Shown one piece after another: positions 7,958 through 14,222 of a stretch of 64,000 nt of DNA (position 1 is its first letter; every line of letters begins with the position of its first letter). The translations under genes were made by a program, and so were the position numbers. A model generated the notes under the pieces. The model was not told the DNA's origin and did no database searches. It saw only the letters and a program-made list of their open reading frames with translations. This DNA comes from Mycobacterium sp. (GTDB taxonomy: Bacteria > Actinomycetota > Actinomycetes > Mycobacteriales > Mycobacteriaceae): contig JAGQTV010000044.1 in the NCBI GenBank assembly GCA_020438845.1, positions 1 through 64,000 on the forward strand, read 5' to 3'.

Positions 7958-8959
7958 GTGACGTCGGCTGGTGACGAGCGTGTGTTGCGGACGATCATCG
8001 GCGTCCAGCGGGCCATAAATGACGCGGAACCCACCGCCAGTGCCGTGATGCAGATCGTGGCGGACGAGGCGCTCAAGGCGACCAACGCGATGGGGGCCGT
8101 GGTGGAACTCGCCGAGGGTGAGGAGATGGTGTACACCGTCACCTCCGGATCACTGATTGGCACCGAAGGCTTGCGACTCGCCCTGCACGGCAGCATGTCG
8201 GGTCTTTCCGTGACCACCGGCGAGGTGCTCGTTGCAAACGACACCGAGACCGACACCCGCGTCGACCGCCAGGCCTGCCGGAGGGTGCGTGCTCGTTCGA
8301 TGATCTGCGTGCCCCTGCGCCATGCGGACCGGACGGAGGGTGTACTGAAGGTGATGTCGGATCGACCGCAGGCCTTCGGCGAGGACGACGTCCATCTCCT
8401 TGAGGAACTCGCGGATTTCATCGCCGCGGCCCTGCGCCGGGCCACCATCATGGACGATCGGGAACAGGCGGCTTCTGTCGATGGTCTGACCGGTCTGGCC
8501 AACCGCCAGGCCTTCCTCGCCGGGTTGGACCGGGCCATCACCACGGCAGTCACCGACAAGCACGTCGTCGCGGTGCTCTACTTCGACCTCGACGGCTTCA
8601 AGCCGATCAACGACACCTACGGCCATGCCGTTGGCGACGAGGTGCTTCGGACAGTGGGGCACCGGGTGGGCGCGAACTGCCGGGCACCGGACCTTGCCGC
8701 GCGGATCGGAGGGGACGAGTTCGCCGCCCTGCTCATCACGTCGGAAAAGCACAACGTCGTGGACCGCCGCGAACATCTGATGGCGCTGGTGCGCGAGCCA
8801 ATCCCCACCAGCACGGGGCTGATGCAGGTCGACGTCAGCTCCGGTTTTGCGATAGTCAGCGGAACCGACCTCGCCGAATCTGTGCTCGTGCGGGCTGACG
8901 CCGCGATGTACGCAGACAAGCGGAGCAAGCACGGGGACACCGGCTCGAGCCGAGCTTGA
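7958..8959 (+). CDS. Diguanylate cyclase with GAF sensor domain (GAF-GGDEF)
   Basis: 333 residues. A GAF domain (about 20-160) binds a small ligand or partner; the GGDEF domain (about 168-325) contains the active-site loop GGDEF at 251-255 and the inhibitory I-site R242-x-x-D245, so both catalysis (2 GTP to c-di-GMP) and product inhibition look intact. No TM segment: cytosolic. GTG 7958 has no Shine-Dalgarno, but TACCCT lies 5 nt upstream, which fits a leaderless transcript. It is the only intact gene in the tRNA-Ala island, framed by 69-bp repeats, and an H-NOX gene lies 2.4 kb downstream. No EAL or PilZ gene is seen in the window. Confidence 0.92.
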   Translation: MTSAGDERVLRTIIGVQRAINDAEPTASAVMQIVADEALKATNAMGAVVELAEGEEMVYTVTSGSLIGTEGLRLALHGSMSGLSVTTGEVLVANDTETDTRVDRQACRRVRARSMICVPLRHADRTEGVLKVMSDRPQAFGEDDVHLLEELADFIAAALRRATIMDDREQAASVDGLTGLANRQAFLAGLDRAITTAVTDKHVVAVLYFDLDGFKPINDTYGHAVGDEVLRTVGHRVGANCRAPDLAARIGGDEFAALLITSEKHNVVDRREHLMALVREPIPTSTGLMQVDVSSGFAIVSGTDLAESVLVRADAAMYADKRSKHGDTGSSRA

Positions 8960-8960
8960 G

Positions 8961-9338
8961 GCAGGCTGGGGCGGGCGTGCTGGGGCCGCAGCCTGTGAGG
9001 CGCGCTGGGAGCGGGGGCAACACGTCGACAGGCCGAAAGCTCTGAACTCGGACGAGGCCGTGCTGGCCCGGCGCATGTATGCCTCCGGGCTGCCCGTCAA
9101 TGCCATTGCAGTGACGCTGGGCGTGACGGCGGCAACGATCTACCGCGTCCTCTCCGACGACCAGGCAAAGCATGCCGGGGAACAGAACCCGACCTCCAGC
9201 CTGTGGTGGATAAGAGACGTCAAGAAGCCGTGCCACATCGACTACACCGCAGCTCTTGATCTGCCGCTGATTGTTGACAGCAGTGAGCACAATCTCTCTC
9301 TTTTGCGCCAGGTTGGCGTCGGTGCGAAAAGAAGCTAA
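8961..9338 (+). pseudogene. Serine-recombinase (resolvase/invertase) C-terminal HTH remnant
   Basis: The frame reads DRPKALNSDEAVLARRMYAS then GLPVNAIAVTLGVTAATIYR at about 9027-9146, the classic C-terminal DNA-binding domain of resolvases and Hin-like invertases. No catalytic serine domain precedes it; the frame touches the cyclase stop. The C-terminal 55 residues match nothing I know. A small HTH protein could start at GTG 9060, but that would cut the conserved RPKAL arm, so a decayed remnant is more likely. Confidence 0.55.
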
Positions 9339-9414
9339 GACCCCGTGCGAATGCCCTTCCGATACTTCCTAATCCCGGTGTCAGCGGTGCAAAAGCCGCC
9401 TGGCGAGGCAAGCC

Positions 9415-9483
9415 CTAGGCAAATGGATACACCAAGAGTAAGGCCAGCCGCACTGGGGTCCGTAGGTGGCGAAGCGCAATGCC
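9415..9483 (+). repeat. 69-bp dispersed repeat, copy 2 (downstream of the cyclase gene)
   Basis: Second copy of 7672-7740 in the same orientation, followed by a single GAGGAAGGGAAGAG. The two copies lie about 1.7 kb apart and bracket the cyclase and the HTH remnant. The rest of 9484-9700 is non-coding as far as I can see. Confidence 0.7.
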
Positions 9484-9712
9484 GGTGAGGAAGGGAAGAG
9501 TATCTTTCTGAAGAAAGGTCCTGCTTCTGGGGCCAGATCGACTGCACTGCAATATTTTTCATAGTCACCTTGGTTTTCGCAATTGAAAGACCGGGGGCGA
9601 GTGTGTAATGAGGAAGGGAACCCCCGCCGTATTTAGTCGGGGTCGCAGCCGAGGCCGTCATCGTCGGCGTCGTCCCGTGACTGACACGATCCTGCTTAAC
9701 GGTGCCGTCGAG

Positions 9713-9937
9713 TTATGCGCTGATCTGCTCCCGCAGCGGCTTCGGGACGGTTGAGCACACCGCCGCGGTGATCCGGTGGACCGCCAGCATCATCTCGGCG
9801 ACGGTGGCGTGGTTGTCGAGGGCCAACTGCAAGCTTTTGGCGGCCCGTAGGCCGGTCTCCACGGCGACCGCGGACCCGAGTCGGAGTCCGCCCCGGAACT
9901 GATTAGTAAAGCTAATTAATTGGTACTTGAAGCACAT
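9713..9937 (-). pseudogene. Probable C-terminal fragment of an unidentified gene
   Basis: The 65 C-terminal codons (GGLRLGSAVAVETGLRAAKS through VCSTVPKPLREQIS) have the G/C third-position bias of real mycobacterial genes. The first ten codons are AT-rich and lack a convincing start or ribosome site. This suggests the 3' end of a gene cut off by an insertion near 9900. Family not recognised. Confidence 0.35.
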
Positions 9938-9948
9938 TTTTCTATAGG
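9920..9948 (+). promoter_or_regulatory. Possible promoter in the AT-rich patch of the island
   Basis: TTGGTA, 17 bp, TATAGG. It would transcribe rightwards into 9955-10191, where no ORF on that strand is convincing, so a small RNA or a relic promoter is possible. The -10 matches only 4 of 6. The stretch 9949-10191 otherwise holds nothing I can identify. Confidence 0.25.
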
Positions 9949-10191
9949 GCGGGTGTGTGGCGGCGATGTGGCAGGTCCTGGAAGGCGCGGGGCTGAGTGG
10001 CTAGCTGCGAAGCGGTGCAGACTCGGGCACCCCTTAGAGTTTTTGCTGGCCGGGTCGGCGGTTGACCGCCAGTCTGAATCCAGTCCGCAGTAGAGCTTCT
10101 GGAAATTTGGACAGCCAACATGGTCAACTCGTTGATCAGGCGTTTTCTAGCGTGGCCATCCGTGCTTGGGGCAGCCAATGCCCAGGTTGGA

Positions 10192-10237
10192 TCGTTCGCA
10201 TCGAGTAGGTCAGGGGTTCGATTCCCCTTAGCTCCAC
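10192..10237 (+). repeat. Right attachment-site repeat (tRNA-Ala 3' fragment)
   Basis: 46-bp exact copy of the tRNA-Ala 3' part. The bases before 10192 do not continue the tRNA, so this is a fragment, not a second tRNA gene. Ancestral chromosome resumes at 10238. Confidence 0.87.
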
Positions 10238-10273
10238 TGTTTGCAGTGGCTGTTGATGTCTTTCTTGAGTGTG

Positions 10274-11155
10274 CTACCGCACCACCAGCACCGGGCATTC
10301 GGCGTGGTGGATCACGCTCTGGCTGACTGATCCAAGAAGCGAGTCGGCGAGCCCGCCGCGGCCGTGACTGCCGACGACCACCAGCTGGGCCTCCCGGGAC
10401 AGTTCGCTGAGCCCCTTCGCAGGGCTGATGTCCTGAAAGACCTTGGTCACGTGGGCGTTGTCGTACTCGCGGGCCAATGGTGCGACCAACTCGTCCATCT
10501 TCTGGCGCTGTTGGGATTGCAGCAGGTTGAGCAATGGCCAGTCCATGTTGCCCTGGCCGCCCAGGTCGCCCATGCCGACTGCCGCGCCGATCTCCCACAT
10601 ATGCACCACCGTCAGCGGGGCACGCAACCCGCGGGCGACGTCGAAGGCTTCTGCCAGCGAGCGGGTCGATCCGTCAGACTCATCGACGCCGACGATGACC
10701 GGCAGCGGCTTGCCGGTCCGTTTGGCCAGCGGCTGCCGCCAGATCACAACGGGACAGACCGCACGATGCGCGATTCTCACGGCGTGCCCACCCAGCACGC
10801 GATGGTCGCTGGCGCCGCTACCCACCACGAGAAGCCGGGCCGAGCGGGAAGCCTCCTTGAGAACTGAAATCACCGACCCCTTGACGGGCTCGGCGCGAAG
10901 CTCAAGATCTGGGTATTCCGATCGCACGGCCGTTTCCACGGCTGCTAGCGCTGCGTCGCCCTCGGCACTTCGATCGAGCGTGGTGGGTGGATGGGCGTCG
11001 GTGAAATGCCAGTCCATCCGCGGGATCACATGCAGAAGCGTCAGCGGAAGTGCGTGTGCGGAGGCGAACTTCGCGGCCCACCGGGCCCCGCCGAGCGCAG
11101 TCTCCGATCCGTCTACGCCCACGACAACGGCCGGCTTGTTGGCTGCGGTAGTCAT
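10274..11155 (-). CDS. Tandem-domain universal stress protein
   Basis: 293 residues with two UspA domains. Domain 1 (about 8-145) begins VVVGVDGSETA; domain 2 (about 153-293) begins VIVGVDESDGS and holds the ATP-binding motif G-2x-G-9x-G-S (GSHGRGGLADSLLGSVSQS). Domain 1 has a weaker version (GSGASDHRVLGGHA). The organisation matches mycobacterial Usp proteins such as Rv2623, which are induced under hypoxia and nitric oxide. ATG start at 11155. Divergent from the H-NOX gene. Confidence 0.94.
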   Translation of the reverse strand: MTTAANKPAVVVGVDGSETALGGARWAAKFASAHALPLTLLHVIPRMDWHFTDAHPPTTLDRSAEGDAALAAVETAVRSEYPDLELRAEPVKGSVISVLKEASRSARLLVVGSGASDHRVLGGHAVRIAHRAVCPVVIWRQPLAKRTGKPLPVIVGVDESDGSTRSLAEAFDVARGLRAPLTVVHMWEIGAAVGMGDLGGQGNMDWPLLNLLQSQQRQKMDELVAPLAREYDNAHVTKVFQDISPAKGLSELSREAQLVVVGSHGRGGLADSLLGSVSQSVIHHAECPVLVVR

Positions 11156-11350
11156 GCACTGGACACTATTCGGTGTGGACCCGCGGGGCGCGAGCGGTCG
11201 GCCTTCGAGAGTGGGCGAGTAACAGAATAGGGTCCGCCCAAAGGACCTGGGAGGGTCGCCAATCGATCGGTCGCCCCCGGGACTCGGTTAATCTGCTCGC
11301 GTTGCCAAACGTCGGTGCAGACGTCGGTAACTATTCCGAGGAGGCACCCG

Positions 11351-11905
11351 ATGCAGGGCATCATCCACAAGGCCGTCCGCGACTATGTGGTGAGTCAGTT
11401 CGGCGAGAGCACATGGCAGAGGGTGCTGGCTGCCTCAGGTATGGAACGGGTTGACCTTTTCGACGAAATGAAGTCCTACCCCGACGATCAGACCTTCGGT
11501 CTTGTGGGAGCGTGTGTTGAAGTGACTGGGGAACCGCTGGATCAGGTTCTGCATGATTTCGGGGTCTACTGGGTCCGCGTCACCGCTCCGCGGGATTACG
11601 GTGCGATCCTCGAACATACGGGTTACAGCGTTCGAGAAGTATTGGGCAACCTGAATCAGATGCACGAGCATATTTCCTTGCTCTACCCCGCGTTGGAACC
11701 ACCTCAATTCGACTGCACGACTGTGTCGGACAACGTCGTTGATGTCCATTACGTCAGTCCGCGCACGGGGCTGACGCCCTTCGCCGCCGGGGTGATCGAC
11801 GGTCTTATCGAGCGTTTCAACGAGAAGTGCGTTTTAGAGCAGATAGCAAGCAAGACTGGTGGGGACGACCATGACATCTTCAGGCTTACCTGGCCGTCTG
11901 GCTGA
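11351..11905 (+). CDS. Stand-alone H-NOX haem-nitric-oxide sensor
   Basis: 184 residues. The signature set is complete: proximal haem ligand H105, P118, and Y134-x-S136-x-R138 (YVSPR) that holds the haem propionates. The spacing (His to Tyr 29, His to Pro 13) equals that of Caldanaerobacter H-NOX (H102, P115, Y131). The position matching its distal Tyr140 is not a tyrosine, so NO binding without stable O2 binding is likely (inference). H-NOX proteins usually control a kinase or a diguanylate cyclase; a GAF-GGDEF gene lies 2.4 kb upstream. Start ATG 11351 has GAGGAGG 6 nt ahead; a longer frame from 11315 lacks one. Confidence 0.93.
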   Translation: MQGIIHKAVRDYVVSQFGESTWQRVLAASGMERVDLFDEMKSYPDDQTFGLVGACVEVTGEPLDQVLHDFGVYWVRVTAPRDYGAILEHTGYSVREVLGNLNQMHEHISLLYPALEPPQFDCTTVSDNVVDVHYVSPRTGLTPFAAGVIDGLIERFNEKCVLEQIASKTGGDDHDIFRLTWPSG

Positions 11906-12006
11906 GTGGACCTTGCTTCGCGAGTCCGGGTACTAATGCTTGTGCCCGGCTGTGAGCGACAATGTTCTTGGTTGTTGGTGTGGCTTACGGCAAGGGAAGG
12001 CATTCG

Positions 12007-12216
12007 ATGATGAAGAACATGGGCACCGTTGATCGGGTCGTGCGCGTCCTGGCCGCGCTCGCTGTGGCGGTCCTGTATTTCACGCACGTGATCTCCGGGA
12101 CCTGGGCGATCGTGCTGGGCGTGATCGCAGTGGTCTTGCTGCTGACCAGTTTTGTCGGGGTGTGCCCGGCATACATCCCGCTGAAGCTGTCGACGCTGGG
12201 CCGGCCGGCGAAATAG
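12007..12216 (+). CDS. Small membrane protein, DUF2892/YgaP-like transmembrane domain
   Basis: 69 residues. MGTVDRVVRVLAALAVAVLY opens the family pattern (N-x-G-x-x-D-R-x-x-R), followed by two TM helices and the family ending CPAYIPLKLST with one Cys. In other bacteria this domain is fused to rhodanese (YgaP) or stands alone in sulfur/stress loci; the molecular role here is unknown. ATG 12007 has AAGGGAAGG upstream; ATG 12010 is an alternative. Convergent with the Met-rich protein gene 16 bp away. Confidence 0.8.
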   Translation: MMKNMGTVDRVVRVLAALAVAVLYFTHVISGTWAIVLGVIAVVLLLTSFVGVCPAYIPLKLSTLGRPAK

Positions 12217-12232
12217 CCCGAACGAAGTACCC

Positions 12233-12553
12233 CTACGGACGGCTGGGTGCCGGTCCGGGCGTCGGCTTCGTCCCGTCGGGTGCCATCATTCCGCCGGGCG
12301 CCTTCATTCCGCCGGGACCCATCATCCCGCCCGACCCCATCATCCCGCCCTGCATCATCGGGCAGCCGCTGTGCCCGCCCGGGTAGCGATGCCACCCGTA
12401 CCCGCCGGAAGCATGCCCAAGCGCGAAGCCCGAAAAGAAAATCACCACGACGGTGAAAACCACCCCGGCGACGATGCCAACCCAGGCCAGCGCCTGGTGC
12501 AGCCGCCGATTCTCGGTGCCGACGGTTGCGGGGGAGTCGGATGTTTCGGTCAT
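12233..12553 (-). CDS. Single-pass membrane protein with a Met/Gly/Pro-rich tail
   Basis: 106 residues from ATG 12553 (AAGGA upstream). A TM helix (about 23-47, LAWVGIVAGVVFTVVVIFFSGFAL) is followed by an H/C-containing stretch (HRYPGGHSGCPMM) and a tail of repeated GGMM/PGGM units ending in Pro-rich sequence. Met-His-Cys tails of this kind can bind copper, which is speculation here. Next to a SHOCT-domain membrane protein on the same strand, 55 bp apart, so possibly one unit. Confidence 0.7.
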   Translation of the reverse strand: MTETSDSPATVGTENRRLHQALAWVGIVAGVVFTVVVIFFSGFALGHASGGYGWHRYPGGHSGCPMMQGGMMGSGGMMGPGGMKAPGGMMAPDGTKPTPGPAPSRP

Positions 12554-12608
12554 TCGATGTTCCTTCGAAAGTAGGGACGTGCAATCGGTATTTTCTGTCG
12601 AAGCGATG

Positions 12609-12878
12609 TCAGCGATGCTCGAGCAGGACGGCCATCCGCTGCCGGTATTCGTCCTCGTCGATCTCGCCCCGGGCGAAGCGCTGGGCCAGAAGATCCTCAG
12701 GAGTGTGTCCAGGTGGCGGCAGAGTCCGCCCAGGTGCACGATCCGCCGCGCTCAAATAGCGGATCGCCAGCACCACCGCTGTGATCAGGACTGCCCAGAA
12801 CAGCACCATCCCGAACATCGCCAGCCATCCACCCCAGCCCCAGCCGTGTCCCCACATCCAGCCGTCGCCGTCCATCAT
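12609..12878 (-). CDS. SHOCT-domain small membrane protein
   Basis: 89 residues from ATG 12878 (GAGG 8 nt upstream). A Trp/Gly/Met-rich start (DGDGWMWGHGWGWGG) and one TM helix (about 22-43) are followed by a C-terminal SHOCT domain, EDLLAQRFARGEIDEDEYRQ. SHOCT domains occur at the ends of many bacterial membrane proteins and are thought to mediate oligomerisation. A 15-residue longer version starting at 12923 is possible but lacks a ribosome site. Confidence 0.82.
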   Translation of the reverse strand: MMDGDGWMWGHGWGWGGWLAMFGMVLFWAVLITAVVLAIRYLSAADRAPGRTLPPPGHTPEDLLAQRFARGEIDEDEYRQRMAVLLEHR

Positions 12879-13062
12879 CCAGACGCACCTCGATTCACGA
12901 TCAGGCCCCGGACCCACGTTCAATCCTGCCCCTCGCTCGGAGGGGAGTCCAGTTTGATGGACGAGGAAGAGGCTGTGAGCAGAGTTGGATAACGTTTAAG
13001 CACAGGTCAGCAACCGCTGAGGTACTGCGGCTCTTGTGTGTCCGCGACGCGAACACCCGCGT

Positions 13063-14094
13063 CTAAGTGGCGCTTCGCTCGTCGTGCTCTAGGGCACCGA
13101 GCACCGCTACCCGGGCACTCAACGGTCCGGTTACCGACTCTTTGGTGCGGCCCTTGCGAAGTAGTTCGCGCAGCACTTCCTGATCGTGGCTGGCGGGTTC
13201 AGTGGTGTCGATGAAGTTTTCGATGAGGTCGACGAAACGGAGTGGGTCGTGGTGGTGGGGATAGTGCCCCGCGCCGGGGAAGATCTCCATACGTGAACCG
13301 GGCATCGCGGCGTGGGCCATGTGGGCGTGGCTGACCGGTATGACGACGTCCTCATCGCCCCAGACGAGTTGCACCGGAACGGATTCGGTCAGGTAACAGC
13401 GGTCCAGCATGGTGACTACCTGCCCGCGCCAGTCCACCACGGCGCGCAGGGTGCGCCGGAAGGCCGCCGACGCGGTGGGCTCGGGAAGATCGGCCAGGAT
13501 GCGCAGAGCGTTGGGGATGTCGCTGCCCGGGCCGGTCGAGCCGATGAGCGAACCGATGATCTGACCGGCCACGTTCAGCGCGGGCAGCACCATCGGCAAG
13601 CGCAGCAGGGCCAAGGCCTCTCCGCCGCCGGGCAACGCGGCCAACCGCAGGGCCAGGTTGACGTCCTTGGTCACTCCGCCGGCGCCGACGAGGACCATCC
13701 GTTCCACCAGTTGTGGAAATTGGTAGGCGAATTGCATGGCCACGCCGCCGCCCAGGGAATGGCCGATCACGGTGACCTGGTCGATGCCGAGCACGCTGAG
13801 CAAGTCGCGCATGCCGTTCGCGTAGGCGGCCACCGAGTAGTCAGCTCGGGGCTTGTCGGACTGGCCGTGGCCAAGTAGGTCCGGCGCGATCACGGTGAAT
13901 CGCCGCGCCAGTCGGCTGTGTATCGGATCCCAGGCCACCGAGTTGTCGCCGATGCCGTGGATCAACAGCAACGCCGGGCCCGAACCAGCGATCCGGAACG
14001 CCCGACGATAACCGTGTATGGTCCGGAACTGCAGTTCCGGCGTGACCTCGACAGGGTCGGGTAACGGCTCCGCTTCCAACTTGCGCAGTCCCAT
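13063..14094 (-). CDS. Alpha/beta hydrolase (Rv2715-like)
   Basis: 343 residues. Oxyanion HG (LLIHGIGD, about 43-50), nucleophile elbow GHSLGGG (about 111-117), acid in VWGDEDVVIP and catalytic His in GAGHYPHHH (about 277) complete the triad. Soluble, no signal peptide. It resembles the mycobacterial Rv2715 group of hydrolases, whose substrate is unknown. Lies 128 bp downstream of xfp on the same strand, behind two palindromes; possibly a separate unit. Confidence 0.9.
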   Translation of the reverse strand: MGLRKLEAEPLPDPVEVTPELQFRTIHGYRRAFRIAGSGPALLLIHGIGDNSVAWDPIHSRLARRFTVIAPDLLGHGQSDKPRADYSVAAYANGMRDLLSVLGIDQVTVIGHSLGGGVAMQFAYQFPQLVERMVLVGAGGVTKDVNLALRLAALPGGGEALALLRLPMVLPALNVAGQIIGSLIGSTGPGSDIPNALRILADLPEPTASAAFRRTLRAVVDWRGQVVTMLDRCYLTESVPVQLVWGDEDVVIPVSHAHMAHAAMPGSRMEIFPGAGHYPHHHDPLRFVDLIENFIDTTEPASHDQEVLRELLRKGRTKESVTGPLSARVAVLGALEHDERSAT

Positions 14095-14192
14095 GAGCTT
14101 CCTCGGATCAGGGCCGGCTGATTTCTCCAGCGGTTAGAAGGATCTTAAGGCGCGATTGGCCAGCTGGCCACTCGAGGTTCAGCCGTGGCGCA

Positions 14193-14220
14193 GGTGCTTC
14201 TTAAGAAACACCAAGCTTGG
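14193..14220. promoter_or_regulatory. Two adjacent palindromes between xfp and the hydrolase gene
   Basis: GGTGCTTCTTAAGAAACACC (14193-14212, one mismatched pair, no loop) is joined to CCAAGCTTGG (14211-14220, perfect). They sit just past the xfp stop and about 100 bp upstream of the hydrolase start. They could be an operator or part of a 3' end; there is no T-run, so they are a poor intrinsic terminator. Confidence 0.35.
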
Positions 14221-14222
14221 GG

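Larger units (their letters stand above)
7024..10237. mobile_element. Decayed genomic island inserted at the 3' end of tRNA-Ala
   Basis: A 46-bp perfect direct repeat (7024-7069 and 10192-10237) covers the tRNA-Ala 3' half from the anticodon stem to just past the discriminator. This is the usual mark of tyrosine-recombinase integration into a tRNA gene: the left copy rebuilds the tRNA and the right copy marks the far junction. Inside lie a frameshifted transposase, two copies of a 69-bp repeat, one intact gene (GAF-GGDEF cyclase), a resolvase-like HTH remnant and AT-richer stretches (for example 9900-9945). No integrase gene can be read, so the element is probably immobile. Confidence 0.85.

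Noticed and set aside
7723-7974. 83-codon frame VAKRNARGEGKS... across the first 69-bp repeat
   Set aside because: It is largely made of purine-rich repeats, has no good ribosome site and overlaps the cyclase start. Kept only as a remark under the repeat.
10191-10237. A second tRNA-Ala gene
   Set aside because: Only the 3' 45 bases match; acceptor 5' strand and D arm are absent, so it is an attachment-site fragment.
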